Below the pieces are notes generated by a model, which saw nothing but the letters and a program-made list of their open reading frames with translations, was not told where the DNA came from and did not search any database. Shown in pieces: positions 1 through 15,100 of a DNA stretch of 64,000 bases; the first letter of the stretch is position 1; each line of letters opens with the position of its first letter. This DNA comes from Leptasterias polaris. Taxonomy: Eukaryota > Echinodermata > Asteroidea > Forcipulatida > Asteriidae. The stretch is from NCBI GenBank assembly GCA_037783415.1, contig JAZGTN010000007.1, positions 1,805,501 through 1,869,500 on the forward strand, given 5' to 3'. Made by a program: the position numbers and the translations under genes.

Positions 1-119
1 CATATGATACCAGAAGGAGAGGCAGGAACCAGTCGTTGGATCGAGATGCTGACTGGTCAAGATAACCGTGTCTCCATTGGTCATTCCAGAGAAGGACGTC
101 TCGTAGTAGATGTAAAAAC
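1..119 (-). CDS. MAM23 exon B (cut by window edge)
   Basis: Acceptor AG at 120-121, phase 1. Reads GFYIYYETS, then [13 protein letters not shown] and FWYHM at the window edge. The SQHLDP stretch matches MAM17 (SEHFDP), placing it in super-repeat position 5. The donor lies outside the window. Confidence 0.9.
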
Positions 120-3100
120 CTTGAACGGAACAAGAGAAGAGTAATGACAAATTCTCTCAAATGGCAGACTGAAACACACACTATTGATGCAGTGTTTGAA
201 AGTTATTTTAATTTTTTTTTATTTAGGCCAATAAGTATTTTGTGCATTTATACCATGGGTGCCTTTGGATTGTAAGCTGTTTTCAACTGCTAATTCTATT
301 TTCTCATGTAATTCATTTGATAAATCCGTAAAGATTGAGCAAGGACATTTACCACTGTCTGAGTTGGTTGTATGGTCTGTACTCGGACCCGTGTAGAAAC
401 TTGTGGTTGACCCCTTAGTCCGGAGCCAGTCCCAATCGTCGGTTGATCTGTCGTTGGACCATCCACACATATCAAGCTCAAAATCACACAGACCTTGGGA
501 AACAAATAGGAGAGTTTGGGTGAATGATCAGGATATAAATCTAAATAATTCATGTGGAAAAATTCAAAGTACAAATACCATCATGAAGAAAACAGGCAAT
601 CCAATGAGCCTCGCTCACTGCAAAGCAGCCAACATTTTCATCTCGCAATCACAGGGCTCAATTTAGACAACTTAAAATGTTAAAGATGAAAATAACTCAG
701 GGGAGCTGAAGGTAGGAATTGATATCTCTCATAAACATTCATTATTTGTACACTACACAGTAAGTCTGTTCGCAAAGAGCTTTAAGCCAAACTTACCAGC
801 TTTTGGACAGGATCCAGTGGTCAACAAAACGTCATCAATAGCGATATCTCCACGGTAGTCTGCGCCAACGATACCTTCAACGATGATCTGGTAATCATGC
901 GCTGCCTTGAAGGTTAACTGTATGAACCGCCATTCATTACGCTGGTCCCCTGTACCCAAAGTTCATAACAAAATCAATGAATTCTCAGATGACGAATCGG
1001 AAAGCTTTAAGCTGAATGGAAGAATTAGGATAACTTTATGCCATGACACAATCATATCCAGAATTCTCCAGCTTTCTCAAGAAGACGACCAGTGCCTACT
1101 TACTGGTTGAAACATCAAATACAAACCAGTTGTTCTCCGATCCACCAAAACTCAAAAGAGATCATATTCTAAATATTAATAATAAAAACAATAATAATAA
1201 CAATAACAATAACAATAAACTTTTAGTGTGCCAAATCTGTCAGAAAGACACTCCTAGTACATAGGGAAAGAACTATGTTAATGACAGTACTGAAAGCCTA
1301 AATTAAACTGAACAAGTGAGTTTTCAAGTTAGTTTTGAAGCTGGATAGAGTGTCTACTGGTCTGAGGTTCAGTGGAAGAGCATTCCAAAGAGATGGTCCA
1401 GCATGTGAAAAAGAACGGTCTCCCCAAGTGTGCTTGGAACAAGGGATCTTGAGGAACAGGAATTTTGTAGTGCAAAGCCGTCTTGTAGAAACACATATCT
1501 TAATTATATTGTTGCTAAAATACCAAACGAAATGAAGAGTTTCCATGACAACAAACCTGAGAGTGAGAAGAGAGCGGCCGTTTTGATTTGAGTCACAGTG
1601 TCGTAGCCGTAGACGCTGAGCTCTCCGATGGTCTGACCGTTCATGTGATACCACATGTGAAGACATTCTCCGTAGGTATCGTCAAAGATTGGACTGAAGA
1701 TGCGAGCAGTATCGCCTTTTACTCTGGGTGAGGAGGTCTCAATGAAAGCATAGTATCCTAAAAAAAGAAAACAAGAAATTGTGAAAAATTAGTAGAGAAA
1801 TTCTTAATGAATTTGGGGTTTTTTCTTTATAAACTGATTTTGGGTTGAACAAAGAAAAATTGACTAGAGCGGGATTTGAACCAACGACCTCCAGTTTAAC
1901 GTGCCGGCGCTCTACCAACTGAGCTATCTAGCCCTATGTTGGCGGTCTCCCTATTTTGTCAATATCTTTGTTCGGGGGGGTGCACCCTAGTTTGGCTAGA
2001 GACTCTATGGTATTAAACACAACACCCAAAGTGATACTTTGATGAGATTGGTATGCGTGGCTTCATGCTAAGAGTGGTTGGTTTGGGAGAGTAGTCCAGA
2101 ATCCATCAAAATACTCAACTGTATGTAAACTCAGCACCGATAATGTTTGGACTTTAGGGGGCTTGGGGGTACTGTACCAAATCCATAAAAACACTCCACT
2201 CTATGGTAACTCAACCAAACGTTTGGACTCTGGTGAGATTTGTATGTCTGGCCTCATGCTAAGAGTGGGTGGTTTGGACGTAAAGCACCCAAATCCATCA
2301 AAACACTCCCATTCTATGGCGACTCAACACCCAAATGTTTGGACACTAATAAGACTGGTATAGCTGGCCTCATGCTAAGAGTGGGGAGTTTGGGGGTACA
2401 ATACATAAACAAGAAAAAGCATTCTCATTAAAATATTGAATTACATCAATTTCAGTAAAAATTATACACATTAAAACCTTTCCTTCAATCACATAGCTAT
2501 GTTCAAAATTGACAAACAATTAAAAATTATAAATATATCTTTGTAGGGTGTCATGGCCGAGCGGTGTAGAGCATCAAATTCAAGTTCTGGTGGAAATTCA
2601 AGTTCTGGTGGTTAAGTCATCGGGGTGTGGGTTTGAATCCCTGTCATGACACTTGTGTCCTTGAGCAAGATGCTTTACTATAATTGCTTCTCTTCACCCA
2701 GGGGTATAAATGGGTACCTGTGAAGGTAGAGGTTGATATTGCGTATGAAAAAGCTTTGGAGCGCCACGGCAGCTCGGGCTGTATACTCCCCAGGGAGCTG
2801 AGAAAGATTAAAGGAATGTTATTGGCCCAATAACCAGGGCACTAATGTAAAGCGCATTGATACGTTATTGTAAAATGAGCTATATAAGAACTAGTTATTA
2901 TTATTATTCAACAGTGATGCGACTTACCGAGGTTGGTTCCGGTTGAGTGATCTTTTGTTGGTCCAGTGCCATAGGAGGGCGTACCTCCGAAGTCGCGTTT
3001 CCATTCAAAGTCTCCCGTTGGGTCGTGTGTCCATCCGCACCAGTCAATCTCAAAGTCACAGACAGCTGAAAAGAAAAAAAGAAAAAAATCACCTCTAATA

Positions 3101-6100
3101 AGAAACTAAAACAACCCTTAACAATCACAGTCTTTTGCACGCACAGTTATGGGGACTTGCTATTGTTGTTCTATTATTCCCTTTTCTAATGATATCCCCT
3201 GTGGGGACCAAGTTGAACACACACACACACACAAAAACAGTGTGGGGACCTTTGTTCCATTGTGAGTATGCCTACCCACAGCTGTGTTGCTTACACTCTG
3301 TGGACATTCCTTCATTCTGTACACTTAATGAAAATTCTATTCTTCAACACTGTGAAAAACACTGTGTGGACGTGGGTAGGTCCACATAGTGCTTCAAGTC
3401 CCTACATTATGTAGGCCTCTTTTGTTCTCAGGTCCACACTTTGTATGTAGCTTAAAAACAGTGTTGCACACACTCTGCCTTTGTTCTGTGCACTTTTGTT
3501 GTAGCGTTCTTTATCATTTTGCCTGTAAATCAGCATTACATTGACAGAAACCAATCTATGACTGTACCTATAAGGAGGAAGTCACGGTTGAGCAATTCAA
3601 AAATCGCCTGAAAACTCTTCTAATCACCATTTTATCGTTAGTCACCGTTGGTATCTTATTTTGTAGCTTGTTGATTTCTCTATCCCTCTCAAGCACATCA
3701 TAAATGTGATTTGGTTTTTACCCTACACGATGTGTATTAACACTGACTGCTGCAAATGTTTACACGGTCCCGCCCCATGGTGCTGCAGATGTTTTACAAA
3801 ACTACAAAAAAACTTCATGTTTTAGTTTTACACTGTCCCTCCCCACGATTCTGCAGGTTTTATTTGGAGAACTACATCAAAGATTTATAAATAAAAACAT
3901 TCAAATAAATGACACTGTTGCTTTTATTTTCTATTACACCCCATATATTTTTTGGAGTGGTATACATCGTAGCAAGGGGTCTGGTGAAGTGGAATTTTAC
4001 ACTGTTACTAAAAAATGTTAGCAGAAGTTTACCGTCTGTAAATCACCGTCCTCATCAGACGATTCCTGTCGATCAAATTCACTTTCAACGTCACTGGCAT
4101 AACTTTCAGACTCTATATTATCAGAATGGTCATTTCCATCAAACTCACTTACTTCAGAGTCACCATCTGCGAATATTTCAACAACAGCTCTGCTATACAC
4201 TCACTAACCACTTCACGCGTTTCCTGGGCGCCGCCATTTTTTAACTCCAAAAGTATAAACTTCCGGGTTACGTTACCACCGCCGGTGCCCGGGCCCGATG
4301 AGTAAAACCATCGAAAACAACTCCATTGTCTCCCCTAACGTATGTCAATACGTTTTATACATGAAAAGCATTTCAATCCTTGATCTACAGAGGGCAGTAC
4401 AACGTTATACAACCAGCCCGAGTCAGCCCGAGTATTCTCGGGCTCAGCACCAGCTGGGGGGTAAGTCTATCCCGAGAATACTCGGGCTCAGCAGTCAAAG
4501 TGTTAAGCACTGTATACTCAGAACTTTCCCGAGTTCTGTGAAAAAAATCCACAGGCAAATCACTCGGGTGGGATTCGAACCCACGACCTTTGCATTGCTA
4601 GAGCAGATGTCTTACCACTAGACCACCGAGCTAGCCCGATGGCTAGAGGCGGTTTGAATCATTGGCAGCGAGTGATTTGTTTGTGGATTTTTTTCACAGA
4701 ACTCGGGGAAAGCACTGAGTATACAGTGCTTAATACACTGAGTATACAGTGCTTAATACACATCGTGTAGGGTAAAAACAAAATCACATTCATTATCCTC
4801 GATGCAAAAACTTATATCCACATCATAAATGTATATTATTATCTTATAATTTCTAGAGAGACTTACTTGAATCTTGACATGGTTTAGTGTCCAGTGAGAT
4901 ATCATCGAGAGCTATGTCTCCATAGTAATTTGATCCAACCACAGACTCAAAGACAATCTGACAATAGCAAAAAGACAAGTTACACCACATCTTTAGCACA
5001 AAAGAACATTTTTGCTTCCCCCAACCTTAATGTTGTCTTTTGTATAATTTGCCACTTAAAGGCAGGGTGTACTTTTGGTAATTACTCCACAAGTTATTGA
5101 CCATAAAAACTTACTTGGTAAAGAGAACTGGTGAGCCTTTGATATTAAAAAACATTGTTAGGAACGACCCCATTTGAAGTAATGTATTTGAGAAAGGCTT
5201 CAGGCATCTCAGACATCTGAAAGCACACAATTCTATGCAACAAAGGTGTGTTTTTTTCTTTCGTTACTTTTCTTTCGTTACTTTCTTGCAACTTCGATGA
5301 CCAATTGAGCAAAAATTTTCACAGGTTTGTTACTTTGTGCACCACGTGATACACCACGTGAGGATAGTGGTCTTTCACAATTCAACATACAACAAACAAT
5401 GAATGTTCCCTTTTCCATGGACAGTATAGAAATAAGCATGAAATGAAAGTAATTTCTGCCAAGTCAAAACTAGCTTTGCAGTCTTTGTCTACCTACCGAC
5501 CACAGCGTGTCCGATTTGATCTCCTTCTGCCCACGTATCCATTGGTTACCCTGTGAGCCATACTTTGTGAAAATCAAGTTGTCCTTGTTCTTGTCGTCAC
5601 GTAGGTAGATGTTTAACCGGTCGACGCTTGGTCCGTACATGTGGTACCAGAACTGAAGACAGCGGCCGTCGGTTGGGTTCTGACCAGGGGCGAGGATCCG
5701 AGCTTTGTCTCCCTTGTAATTGGGGTAAGATGTCTCCAGATAGATGAAGTAACCTGAAAATAACCCATCAGGTACAAATTAATTTACATGAAAGAAGAGT
5801 GTGAAACCCGTCTCTCATCAGCGGTCAGAAGTTCAGACACTTTTAAACAGGTATAAGCTGCAAGATGGGCTCATGCTTAAAGGCAAAGTTTACCTTTGGT
5901 TTTTGGAACCGTTCGATTGTTTCAATCCTATATGTATAAGTGTAGATATATACAACAAAACTAACCTGTGAAAATTTCTTTTCAAAAGGTGGTTGCATTT
6001 TTGAGATATCGTCGAAAATCCGGAGCGAATATGTCCACGCAGGAAGAATAATCCCTAATAGGAATACACAATCTGAGAAGCGTTTCTGACAGGAACGTTT

Positions 6101-9100
6101 CTCAGATTAATTCAAATTTTGGGGCATAAAATCTGCTTTTACTTTGAAGTAGTATGTTTCCTAAAATGCTTTATACTATCGTAAGCTGCTGTAGGCTTCT
6201 GACCAAGAAGTTTTTATTGCCATTAATTTGAAGAGTGATTACCAAACGTATACAGCAATCCTTCACCGATCTTGAACTCTTGGTGGCAGCAGATACCGCC
6301 ATTATTGCGGTGGTACCTGGGTGGTACTGCGCTGCCTAGCGACGGGTTTAAGCGATTTGCAAAGTGAAAGTCCAATAACCCGCGACTGATCAAATGATCG
6401 CCGTGTAGCCCAAACCTTATACCAGTCGCTAGGCAGCGCAGTACCACCCAGGTACACCGCAGTAATGGAGGCATATCTGCTGCCACCAAGAGTTAAAGAT
6501 CGGTGAAGGATTGCTGTATACCAACTCTTTTAGTGACTTTTTGTTTTTAAGGCACTGGACACGTTTGGTTATTGTCAAAGACCAGTATTCTCACTTGGTG
6601 TATCCCAACATATGCATAAAGTAACAAACCTGTGAAAATTTGGGCTCAATTGGTTATCGAAGTTGCAAGAAAATAATGAAAGCAAAAAATACCCTTGTTG
6701 CACAATTTCATGTGCTTTCAGATGCCTGAAAAGGACTTCAGGCCTAAAGTCTTTATCAGATTCAAATATTTTAGTGAGAAATTACCTCTTTCTCAAAAAC
6801 TACGTTACTTCAGAGGGAGTGGTTTCTCGAAATGTTTTATACATGTGTACTATCAACAGCTCTCCGTTGCTGGTTACCAAGTAAGTTTTTATGCTAATAT
6901 ATATTTTGAGTAATTACCAAACGTGTTCAGTGCCTTTAAAGTGGTTAAAATACTGTTCTAGTCAAAAGAATAACATCTAGAAAGTTTTCAGGAAATTGAA
7001 AATCTTGTATTATATGGTTTAGAGCATCAGATTCAAGTTCTGGTGGTTTGATCGGGTGTGGGTTTGAGTCCCAGTCATTACTTGTGTCCTTGAGCAAGAA
7101 ACTTTGCTATAATTGCTTCTCTTCACCCAGGGGTATAAATGGGTACATGCAAAGGTAGAGGTTGATATTGTGTTTAAAAAAGCCTTCTGAGCGCCACAGC
7201 AGCCCAGGGCTGTATACTCCCCAGGGAGCTGAGAAAGATTACAGGAGAGTTATTGGACCAATGACCAGGGCACTAATGTAAAGCGCATTGATACGTTATT
7301 GTAAAATGCGCTATATAAGAACTAGTTATTATTATTATCATTATTATTATCATTATTATTACCTGATCCAGTAGTGTGGTCGTGATCCGGACCTGTGTAA
7401 TCACTCGAGGTGGTTCCAATGTGTCTGGTCCAATCCATATTATCATCGTTCAGTTGAACAAAGCCACAGATATCCGTCTCAAATGTGCAGTCCATCACTG
7501 CAACCAAAATATATTAACCTTTTTGTTACCAAATTCTTTTGAAATAAACAACCACTGGTGCCCCCAATGTTTGACCCCTCAATCGTGAAGCATATACTCT
7601 CACACAACAGAAAGCTTGAGTATGAAGGTCAATTTTACCAAGTATTACCTCGATGATTTCATTTGGGAGTTGACAGCCATGTTTGGTATTATAAGCAGGT
7701 GCATTTCAACTGTCTGACATTAATAATAGTACTTTATTCAGGCATATCACAATACATACAAAACATACACATTAAGTAAAATAGATAAAAATATTAAAAT
7801 ATGAAAACCGACTCATCCCAATAAACAGCAAGAATTGAAAGAAAAAGAAAAACATATGAAAACCGCCCCATCCCAATATACAGTATGGATTGAAATCAAA
7901 TGAAAAAAACAAACGATAACAAATATGAAAAGAGAGAACACACAAAAAGGGGCCACAAAAAACAAGGAAAAAAGAAGTTGGACAATAAACCAGGAAGCAA
8001 CAGAAAAAACAAAAGATGGGCTGCCCAGGAGAAAGACAAAAGTGAAACAAAACACTATCACCAAAGGGGTGTGTCACTCCGACCTCAAAACAGCGACAAC
8101 GACAACGACAACAAAAACACACGCAGGCACACAAACAAAGAACAGCGAACAGACGAGCACAAGAAGGAGGCAGACACGATGGAAACCTGGACAAAGCAAA
8201 ATCAGTTTAAGCTATAATAGGCGTGTCGTGGCCGAGCGGATAAGAGCACCGAACTCAAGCTCTGGTGTTTCTGATCAGCAGAGTGTGGGTTCAAATCCCA
8301 GTCGTGACACTTGTGTCCTTAAGCAAGACACTTAACCACATGCTTCGTCCTTCGGATGGGACGTTAAGCCGTAGGTCCCGTGTGTTGTGTAATGCACGTA
8401 AAAGAACCCAGTGCACTTATCGTAAAGAGAAGGGATTCGCCCCGGTGTTCCTGGTTTGATTGGCTGCATATTGCGCCACAGCACCTTGTAAACCATTACA
8501 TGGTGCTATGCAAAGGAATAGGTCTCATACTTCAAAACGTAACTCCACATACCTTGTAGGAAAAATACTGAGCGCTTTGAGACACCCATCGGGAGTATAA
8601 AGCGCTATATAAGAACTGCGTATTATTATTATTATTATTATAATAGAACACAAGGAGCTTATCCCAAACTTTTGACAAACAGAAGGACGAGGCAGAGTTA
8701 AAGAGAAAGAGAGAGAAAGAGCGAGGGGGGTGCTTACCTGGAGCAACTGTTGATGGTGGAGGGAGTCCATCGAAGCAAGATACAGGCTCTATATCGATAT
8801 CATCGAGAGCAATGTCACCCTGCCAACCATTGTACGTCGCTTCAAAGACAATCTGAAACAAGAGATCAAATTTTTCAAAATCGATTTGAAGTGCATTCTT
8901 TAACTTCATCCAAAAAGGTTGCTGTGATACTTAAGAGTCAATTGCTGGGAAGACCTTCCACTAGGATCTTTTCCTAACAGTGGTTCGCTTGCCAAACACC
9001 CAAGGACCAGTCACAATTCTCTACAAGTGGTCTGGCTGACTAGTTCAATTTTGAAACGCATCCGTTTTTAGTATGAAATATGGACTAGTGAAATTACTGG

Positions 9101-12100
9101 GAAGACATCCCACTAGGATTTTTTCCTTACAGTGGTTCGCTTATTACCAAACACCCAAGGACCAGTCACAGTTCTCTCCAAGTGGTCTGGCTGACTAGTT
9201 CAGTTTTGAAATGCATCCGTATTTAGTATGAAATACAGACTAGTGAAAGACTGTCAAACTAGTGAAAAGACAAGCTAACTGGTGCCGCTTGCAGTCACTG
9301 AAAGTTAAGGGCAAACACTGCCCTTATAAACTAAGAAGTACAAACAGCTACAATAATTTTTAAAGTGAATTTTTGAGTGAAAGCAAAATTTTTCTCAACT
9401 GGCTTATGGTAGACGTGTTTGTTTGTTGACCAGAGCAACTTCGGAGCGACTTTAATTTTTTTCAGTCGTGCCGTGGCTGAGCGGATAAGAACACTAAACT
9501 CAAGCTCTGGTGTTTCTGATCAGCAGGGTGTGGGTTCGAGTCCCAGTCGTGACACTTGTGTCCTTAAACAAGACACTTAACCATTATTGCTGCGTCCTTC
9601 GGATGGAACGTAAAGCTGTAGGTCCAGTGTGTTGTGGAATGCAAGTAAAGGAGCCAAGTGAACTTATTGTAAAGAGAAGGGGTTTGCCCCGGTGTTCCTG
9701 GTTTGATTGGCTGCATATTGCGCCACAGATGGTGCTATGTAAAGGAAAAGATCTCATACTTCAAAATGTAGCTCCGCATACATGTACCTTGCAGGAAAAA
9801 ATACTGAGCGCTTTGATACGTCCATCGGTTGTGATTAAGTGCTACATAAGAACTCAGTATTATTTGTATAAAAAAGATCAATAAATAATCAAGAGTCATA
9901 CCTGGAAATCCTTGTCATTGATCATCTCCAATTGACCCTGACGCCACTTGTCTCCCTGATCACCAGAGATTGTCAACTGGGTGGTTGTAAACCCAGCATC
10001 GTCCAGGAAAAGGACACTCAGGTCACCGATATCTGAAAAGTAAAAGAAAAAAACATAATAATATTAACAATATCGAAAGGTAGGGTCATACTTTGGTAAT
10101 GACCCAGAAAGAATTGTGTGTAATATTTATCTGAAAGCCTACTTGATATAAAGATGGTAATGGTAGTAAGTATCCTGCAAAACTATTTCGTCTGAAGTTT
10201 ACCTTTTGATTAGATATCAATAAAATTTCAATATAAAAAAAAATTGAATCTTCTAAGATCGCCTAAGGCCACTTTTGGAGATTCAAATTTTCATAGTGCT
10301 GTTTGTGAATGCTACCACCAGAGATACTGTTGAGACTCGTTGCCTGCTCCAAAATGTGATTGGGTTCGATGTTCTCAATTGTGAAATGAATTGGGAAAAG
10401 ATTTGACTACTTACGAGCTCCGAGCATGTGAAACCAGAAGATGAGACAAGATCCCTTGGTGGCTTTGAGGTACTCACTGACGAGCCACGCCTTGTCTCCA
10501 TAGAATGCTGTACTCATCTCAACAAAGACGTAGTATCCTAGAGTAAGACAAAACTCAGGACTCAAAACTCTTGACTGTTTAAAACTGAACTCACTTCTAA
10601 ACTGGACTTGAATCTAAAATCACTACTTTCACTTTCACTTTTACACAGCAGTACATAACATACTCGTAGTGGATGCCATCCTGCAATTTTGTACATTTTT
10701 GTGTTCTTATACCTGTAGTTTATCCTCCAATAAATTGAAGCTGTAAATAACAATTAAAAATGTAGATGTCATTGCCACATGACATTGTCATTTTGTGAAA
10801 ATTTTCATGGTCAATTCTTACCATAGAGTTTATTGTATGCACCACTGTCGGACCAGTGAAGCTGCTACATGAAGGTACTGAGACACTTTTCAGAAGGAAC
10901 AGTTTTAAAAGTAAATGTCATTGTCACATGTCATTGTCATTTTGTGACGGTCCTTACCATGAGTAGAGTTGGTCGCATGATCCACTGTCAGTCCAGTGAA
11001 CCCGCAACAAGTAGGTACTGCGCCAATTTTCTGAAGCAACAGTTGTAAAAGTGTCATTGTCACATGCCATTGTCATTTGGTGACTGTCCTTACCATATAA
11101 AGAGTTGGTGGTATGATCCACTGATGGTCCAGTGAACCCTCTACAAGTAGGTACTGCGTCGATTTTCGGGAGCAACAGTTGTAAAAGTAAGTGTCATCGT
11201 CACATGTCATTGTCATTTAGTGACTGTCCTTTATGTGTAGAGTTGGTTGAATGATCCACTGATGGTCCAGTGAAGCTGCTACATGGAGGAAATGAGCCAT
11301 TGATTGGAAGCAACAGTTGTAAAAGTAAGTGTCATTGTCACATGCCATTGTCATTTGGTGACTGTCCTTACCATATAAAGAGTTGGTGGTATGATCCACT
11401 GATGGTCCAGTGAACCCTCTACAAGTAGGTACTGCGTCGATTTTCGGGAGCAACAGTTGTAAAAGTAAGTGTCATCGTCACATGTCATTGTCATTTAGTG
11501 ACTGTCCTTTATGTGTAGAGTTGGTTGAATGATCCACTGATGGTCCAGTGAAGCTGCTACATGGAGGAAATGAGCCATTGATTGGAAGCAACAGTTGTAA
11601 AAGTAAATGTCATTGTCACATGCCATTGTCATTTGGTGACTGTCCTTACCATATAAAGAGTTGGTCGTATGATCCACTGATGGTCCAGTGAAGCTACTAG
11701 GAGTTGAGCCTCTGGACAGAAGCCAGTCCAGATACTCAGTATCAGAATTATCCCAGCCACAGAGATCGTTCTCAAAATCACAGAAACCTGTGGTAGAAAA
11801 ACAATAAAAGAATGGTTTCCTGTTCCGGTCATGGTTCTTGTGTCCTGGACACGTTTGGTAATTGTCAAAGACCAGTATTCTCACTTGGTGTATCCCAACA
11901 TATGCATAAAATAACAAACCTGTGAAAATTTGGGCTCAATTGGTCATCGAAGTTGCAAGAAAATAATGAAAGAAAAAACACCCTTGTTGCACAAATTTGT
12001 GTGCTTTCAGATGCCTGAAAAAGGCTTCAGGCCTGAAATCTTTTTCAGATTCAAATATTCTAGTGAGAAATTACCTCTTTCTGAAAAACTATGTTACTTC

Positions 12101-15100
12101 AGAGGGAGTCGTTTCTCACAATGTTTTATACTATCAACAGCTCTCCGTTGCTCGTTACCAAATAAGTTTTTATGCTAATATATATTTTGAGTAATTACCA
12201 AACGTGTCCAGTGCCTTTAAGCAAGACACCTAATCATAATTACTTTGTACTTTGGATTGGATGGCAAGAAGTAATAAACCACAAGGGAACCCGACTCGGT
12301 AAATTTGTAATAATTTGGGCTTAAACAAAGAAAAATTGACTGGGGCGAGACTTGAAAGTTGGGACCCCTCTTTAACGAAGAATATAAGAATACCTTACAT
12401 TTTTCCATGAGGAGACCCTCAGTATTAGGAAAAAACAAAAAAAAGTTCCACCATCAAAATTGTTAAAAGAGAATTAATAATAATAATAATAATATTCGGT
12501 TTTTATATAGCGCTTTTCACACCCGAAGGGCGTCTCAAAGCGCTTCACACATTATTACCCCTGGTCACTGGGCCATTTGTTTCATTTCTTAAACCATCTC
12601 AGCTCCCTGGGGAGTATACAGCCTGTGCTGCAATATATGCGCTACTAAGCTAAATCAATCACAAGAACCATCTCTGCCCTCACAGGTACCCATATTACCC
12701 CTGGGTGGAGAGAAGCAATTATAGTTAAGTGTCTTGCTCAGGGACACAAGTGTCATGACCGGGACTCGAACCCACACTCTGCTGAACAGAAACACCAGAG
12801 CTTGAGTTCAGTGTTCTTAACCGCTCGGCCACGACACCCCATGGTCTCCATTTAGAAAGATTAAAAGACACATATAAAATAGAAGTCAAAAGGAACCAAA
12901 ATATGTTTTTAAAAAAGATTAAAAATGCAAATTACTCAATTTTAAACTTGAGATGTGCACCTTGACATAATCATGGCATGCTCTTACGAGCGCGATACAC
13001 CTGTTGTGCGATAACAAAAACAAAACCAACAAATCAACAAATACTGAGTTCAAGGACTCTTCAACACAAACAGATTCTCTACACTTCTCTTACCCTGCCG
13101 AGCGCATTTCCCCTGGACGATGCTCACGTCGTCGATAGCGATGTCAGATTTGGAATTGGTTCCAGCCTCGGCTTCAAAGACAACCTTGAAGGGATGGCCG
13201 GCAAACACAGTGGCTTGACCGTACCTCCAAATGTTCTCTTGGTGACCTGTAACGAAATTATTCACAAATAAATATCTTTATAATGACAATAATAATTTCA
13301 GGGATGAGAGTCATTGCTGGCAAAAAAGCCTGAAACTACATGTTGGTTCCAAATTTTAGGACGTACGGCCTACATGTGTGTTGAAATGACGGCGTGTCTA
13401 CCTTTTGGTAACCCCTAGGGAGGGTTTGGAATTCAAAGGGCTTTTAGGAACAGTGTCCTAAGCACTAATGAAGTAGATCAAAGGGCAGTCTTTCTTTTAT
13501 GTGGAAAAATGAAAGGCTTTTTTATTCACAAGGCTGACATAAAAAGTCTGATTTCATACAAAAGTCTGAAAAATCTCATCCCTGTACAGAATAATAGATG
13601 TTAAATTAGCATCAGGGATAAAGAATATTTGGTTTGACCCATACACTGATGTGTGTTAAGCACTGTATACTCAAGACTTTCCCAATTCCTGTAAAAAAAA
13701 ACACAGGTATATTACTTGGATAGGATTCGAACCCACAACCTTTGCCATTCTAGAACAGATGTCTTACCACTACATCACCGACATAGCCTGGTAACTAGAA
13801 TACAGTTTGTAGACCCGCTGCTAAAATAAAGAATTCAAACTGCCCAAGTGAGCTCAAGGCACAATTTCATGGCACTGCAACTCAATTTTTTTATGGCGTC
13901 TTAACAAAAACCGATTCCTTAACAAAATACCAGCTGAATTATTGAATAACCTGAAAGGCTTATTAGCTGGTAATCATTCAGAAAAATTCTATCTACTCAA
14001 TGCTTACCAGCCTGCTCCCATGTTGGATTGCCGTCTTTATCAGTGTGCATATCGTGTGCCATGACACGCAGGGTACCAACGTCTTTGCCAAACATGTGGA
14101 ACCAGAAGCGGACGCACTCGCCGGTTGTGTCGGAGTACTGAGGACTGAGAAGGCGTGCCTTGTCCCCCTTGGTTATGGGTTTTACCATCGTTACCAATGC
14201 GTATTTTCCTGAAAAATAAATAATAAATTATATTGTAGAAAAAATCTCTAAACGTCGTTGATGTTGAGCAAGACAATATAGGTTTTGCCGAAAATGATTG
14301 AAAATCCTACACCTGATACTTGAAAATCAAAACCAGAAAAATTTAATGTTCACATATTTCCACTTAACTTACATGCTATAAAAATGGTAATTATTTCTAA
14401 CCTATAATGCAATAGTTTTTTAGAAATGAGTAAAACGATTAGTTTTGATATCGCAAGTAAAAAAAACAGAAAACAGTGAAAACACATAATGGGATTTGTT
14501 ACTATTATCTCTCAAATTCAATTGAAATTAAACTTTCACAGGTGTGTTATTTTATGTAAATGTTGGATCACAAAAACTGCAGAAACTGGTCTTTGACAAT
14601 TACCGACGTTATGCGCATGCTTTATGATTAACTAAAGACACCGAATCAACTAGAAAAAGTAAATATTACCTGCACTGGTTCCCGTAGTGTGATCCAAGTA
14701 TGGCTGTGTACCGTAAGGCTGGTCCCCACTAGCAAGCAGCCAATCAAAATCATCGATGGAATCCTGAGTCCACGAACACATCCCAGCTTCAAATTCACAA
14801 TCCTCTGAAAAAACACAATTTCAATCGATTGTTCAAAGTACAAAAAGCAAGGATGAGATTTGACAAATGTAATATTTCCTGGAAAGTAGGTAGTGGACCA
14901 ATTACCCCTATTTCAGAACCAGAAACTCACACATGTTACAAGTCAGGCACCTCCTGCCAATACCCAAAACTTGGTTTATTTGCTCTTCAAAAATAGATGA
15001 GGGTAAAAGCTTTCAAGTAACACCCTATGAGGACATATAAGGTAAGCATTTCTCAACATATAGAATGTTTAAGACATCACACCACATCAAGGCTGATGCT

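Larger units (their letters stand above)
3712..4795. mobile_element. Inverted-repeat-bounded composite element
   Basis: Begins with TTTTTACCCTACACGATGTG and ends with its inverse near 4755-4795 (about 38-bp arms including flanks). Inside lie a piggyBac-like remnant and a foldback with a tRNA-like centre. Related end sequences occur at 13636 and 18320. Confidence 0.55.

Noticed and set aside
1861..1934. tRNA gene on the minus strand
   Set aside because: Anticodon arm is poorly paired and position 33 is not U; same flanks recur in at least five copies, so it is a dispersed repeat.
3909..4244. 111-codon plus-strand open frame
   Set aside because: Antisense of the acidic piggyBac-like remnant; no motif.
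4560..4640. tRNA gene in the foldback
   Set aside because: Boxes are present but the anticodon arm does not fold well, and related decayed copies exist at 13700 and 51800.
7772..8335. Long open frames on both strands
   Set aside because: Low-complexity (AAC/GAC-rich) intronic repeat sequence; no conserved motif, and the plus frame runs into a SINE.
9510..9884. 124-codon open frame
   Set aside because: Lies within a tRNA-derived SINE; the same frame appears in the sister copy at 8265.
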